DNA of 64,000 nucleotides from Hydrogenophilales bacterium (GTDB lineage: Bacteria; Pseudomonadota; Gammaproteobacteria; Burkholderiales; Thiobacillaceae): assembly GCA_023258975.1 (NCBI GenBank), contig JAHFRD010000017.1, positions 1-64,000 on the forward strand. The letters are read 5' to 3'. A model generated the notes under the pieces. It had not been told where the DNA came from, did not search any database, and saw only the letters and a list, made by a program, of their open reading frames with translations. Positions 62,558-64,000 of this stretch are shown one piece after another (position 1 is the stretch's first letter; each line of letters begins with the position of its first letter). Position numbers and translations under genes: made by a program.

Positions 62558-63418
62558 ATGACGTTGCTCTCGGTCAACTACCGGCACTCCGGTCGTTTCA
62601 AGCCGCACTACCTCAACAACGCCGCCATCGAGGAAACCGCGAAGGCCGTGCGTACGCAGTTGATCTCCGCCGAAACGGACGCTTTGCCGTTATCGGTGCT
62701 GGGCGACATCGATGGCCTCAACGTCAACGGCGTCGGCTTCGATCTCTGGGTCAGCCTCGACAATCCGGTCACCGACCACGAATCCGGGGAAACCGTGTGT
62801 GGCTTGTGCGAGTTTGACCCGGGCGCGGGAGCGGATGCGGTGTCGCTGCTGGTTTCGCCGGTCGGCGAAGGGATGACCGAGGAACTGGTCCTGAGCACCT
62901 TCGGCCATGAGTTGGGCCACGCGGTGTTCGAAGCGCCAGGCTGGATCGCCGGTTCCAAGGTTGGGCCCGGCCTCTTTGACGACGTTTCCAAGCCGCCACT
63001 GAAGGCCTTTCGCATGACAACCCGTGATGCCGCGCATCTGGCCGGTGCTGGTGCCAGCCAGCCTGCCGAGCCGCAGAATCCGCTGGCCGCGATGCATGAA
63101 GCCGAGCATGTCAAAGCGATGCGGATTGCGGAGTACCGCGCCAACGAATTCATGGGCTCGCTGCTGGTTCCCCGAAACCGCCTGTTCCAAGCAGTGATCG
63201 AGATGGCCCCGATGTATTACGTCACGGTCGTAACCGGCCCCAGCCTGCTGGAAGGAGTGTCGGCCACTTCCCTGACGCTGAAAGCGGATGGGTCTCTTGG
63301 TGACTTCGATCTTGAAAGCCTGCAGAAGGCCATCGGAAAGCGCTTCGGCGTGCATGGCCGCTTCATCCGGGTGCGCATGGAACGATACGGATTCTTGCAG
63401 GGCAGCCGCCCACATTGA
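62558..63418 (+). CDS. ImmA/IrrE-family metalloprotease
   Basis: The 286-aa protein contains the zinc-binding STFGHELGHAVFEAPG (HExxH) and downstream AEYRANEFMGSLLVPRN, which supplies the third acidic ligand in this family. ImmA-type proteases cleave the partner XRE repressor upon a DNA-damage or quorum signal. Translation is coupled to the repressor. It is longer than minimal ImmA, with a C-terminal domain of unknown role. Confidence 0.9.
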   Translation: MTLLSVNYRHSGRFKPHYLNNAAIEETAKAVRTQLISAETDALPLSVLGDIDGLNVNGVGFDLWVSLDNPVTDHESGETVCGLCEFDPGAGADAVSLLVSPVGEGMTEELVLSTFGHELGHAVFEAPGWIAGSKVGPGLFDDVSKPPLKAFRMTTRDAAHLAGAGASQPAEPQNPLAAMHEAEHVKAMRIAEYRANEFMGSLLVPRNRLFQAVIEMAPMYYVTVVTGPSLLEGVSATSLTLKADGSLGDFDLESLQKAIGKRFGVHGRFIRVRMERYGFLQGSRPH

Positions 63419-63533
63419 ATTGGCGTTGCCGGCTCGGGCCCGGCAATCACCAGCCGGCCAAGTGCCGGCATTTATTGGCCCGTCATGTTGCGCGTTCGCG
63501 CAACGCGCAATCCATCACAGAGAGGTAATGGTC
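63419..63533. promoter_or_regulatory. Intergenic region with hairpin-like half-sites
   Basis: TTGCGCG (63488-63494) and CGCGCAA (63497-63503) form a stem, and CGCGCAA recurs at 63504-63510. The same half-site lies before the XRE gene, which suggests a shared operator. Confidence 0.5.
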
Positions 63534-64000
63534 ATGACAGTAGAACAACATCAATCCACGCAGACCGATGACATGGGCGAACAAAACATCGACCCTGTGA
63601 CGCCGGATGCCGATCACCCTGCCGCCGGCATCGCAAAACCGGCAGCGGATCATGGCCCGGAAATCCTGCCGGACATGGAGCATTTCGTCTGGCTGGTGCG
63701 CAAGGTCAGGAATTTGCCGTTGCTCAAGCGACTGCTGAAAGTCGAGGGCATCGTGGTGCCAGAAGACGTTGTCAGGAAGATGGACCGGGCCAAAGGCATC
63801 CTGCCCCCTGCGGTGCGCAAGCTGGTCTTCCCTCTGGTGGCGGCTGCCGGCGTGCTGACGCGGCAACGACTGGAGCGCATCGCCGAACGGATTGCGCTCC
63901 TCGACAACGACTATGGCAAGGAGGCCGTGCTCTCCCTGCTGGATGGCGGCAATCCGCGCGCTGCGGCGGCCCTGTCCTGCCACGGTGACCCGCATGGCCG
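63534..64000 (+). CDS. Hypothetical protein, 3' partial
   Basis: The frame is open from ATG 63534 (GAGAGG 8 nt upstream) to the window end, so it is missing from the track. It encodes at least 155 residues: an acidic N-terminus (TDDMGEQNIDPVTPDADHPA), then a helical body (FVWLVRKVRNLPLLKRLLKV) with a hydrophobic stretch (KLVFPLVAAAGVL). The ATG at 63528 is too close to the Shine-Dalgarno. The function is not recognised. Confidence 0.65.
   Translation, partial: MTVEQHQSTQTDDMGEQNIDPVTPDADHPAAGIAKPAADHGPEILPDMEHFVWLVRKVRNLPLLKRLLKVEGIVVPEDVVRKMDRAKGILPPAVRKLVFPLVAAAGVLTRQRLERIAERIALLDNDYGKEAVLSLLDGGNPRAAAALSCHGDPHG

Overview
The window comes from a GC-rich proteobacterial genome, most likely beta- or gammaproteobacterial. 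This rests on codon usage, Shine-Dalgarno use and the protein families seen; no rRNA, tRNA or housekeeping gene fixes the taxon. It holds a lambda/HK97-type tailed-phage genome, a roughly 25 kb block of anti-phage genes directly behind the lysis genes, and a serine-recombinase plus repressor module.

Region 1 (1-8 kb, + strand) is a tightly overlapping early operon. It encodes a HTH protein, a BRO-type antirepressor, a RecA-like NTPase, a candidate ssDNA-binding protein, a Cas4-like exonuclease, a P4-type primase-helicase, a RuvC-like resolvase and a late HTH protein. An 89-nt nested palindrome lies between primase and resolvase. Region 2 (8-14.3 kb) holds a NYN-domain gene, a terminator-rich spacer, two tandem ParB-methyltransferase fusions, and seven small minus-strand genes. 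These small genes carry five copies of a constant 31-bp element upstream of their starts; a sixth copy lies 48 kb away, before the recombinase operon.

Region 3 (14.3-34.2 kb, + strand) is the late operon: terminase subunits, fibre-like genes including a discoidin-like domain, gpW, portal, S49 protease with a nested scaffold start, decoration protein, major capsid protein, connector and tail-terminator genes, tail assembly chaperone with a T7 slippery site, tape measure, tail tip genes, a holin-like gene and a lysozyme. The tail tube gene looks truncated and joined to the chaperone gene, so the prophage is probably defective. A minus-strand helix-hairpin-helix gene interrupts the head genes.

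Region 4 (34.2-49.3 kb, - strand) is an eleven-gene, closely spaced operon. In transcription order it encodes a WYL regulator of the CapW/BrxR type, a YdjM-like membrane protein, a 68-aa protein, an SNF2-type helicase with DUF3883, a Septu-like PtuA ATPase and PtuB HNH pair, a DUF1156 methyltransferase lacking the catalytic (D/N/S)PP(Y/F/W) motif, a second ATPase plus PD-(D/E)XK pair, a DUF499 ATPase and a KAP NTPase. Divergent from it (49.4-59.2 kb, + strand) are a complete Wadjet system (jetA-jetD) and an 800-aa protein joining an HsdR-like nuclease domain to a P-loop NTPase.

Region 5 (59.6-64 kb) has the minus-strand DUF2924, serine recombinase and HTH-protein operon, followed by a plus-strand XRE repressor, an ImmA-like protease and a partial gene. 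The shared 31-bp element ties the recombinase module to the phage genes, which suggests the defence block is cargo of one large element. Neither end of the element is visible.
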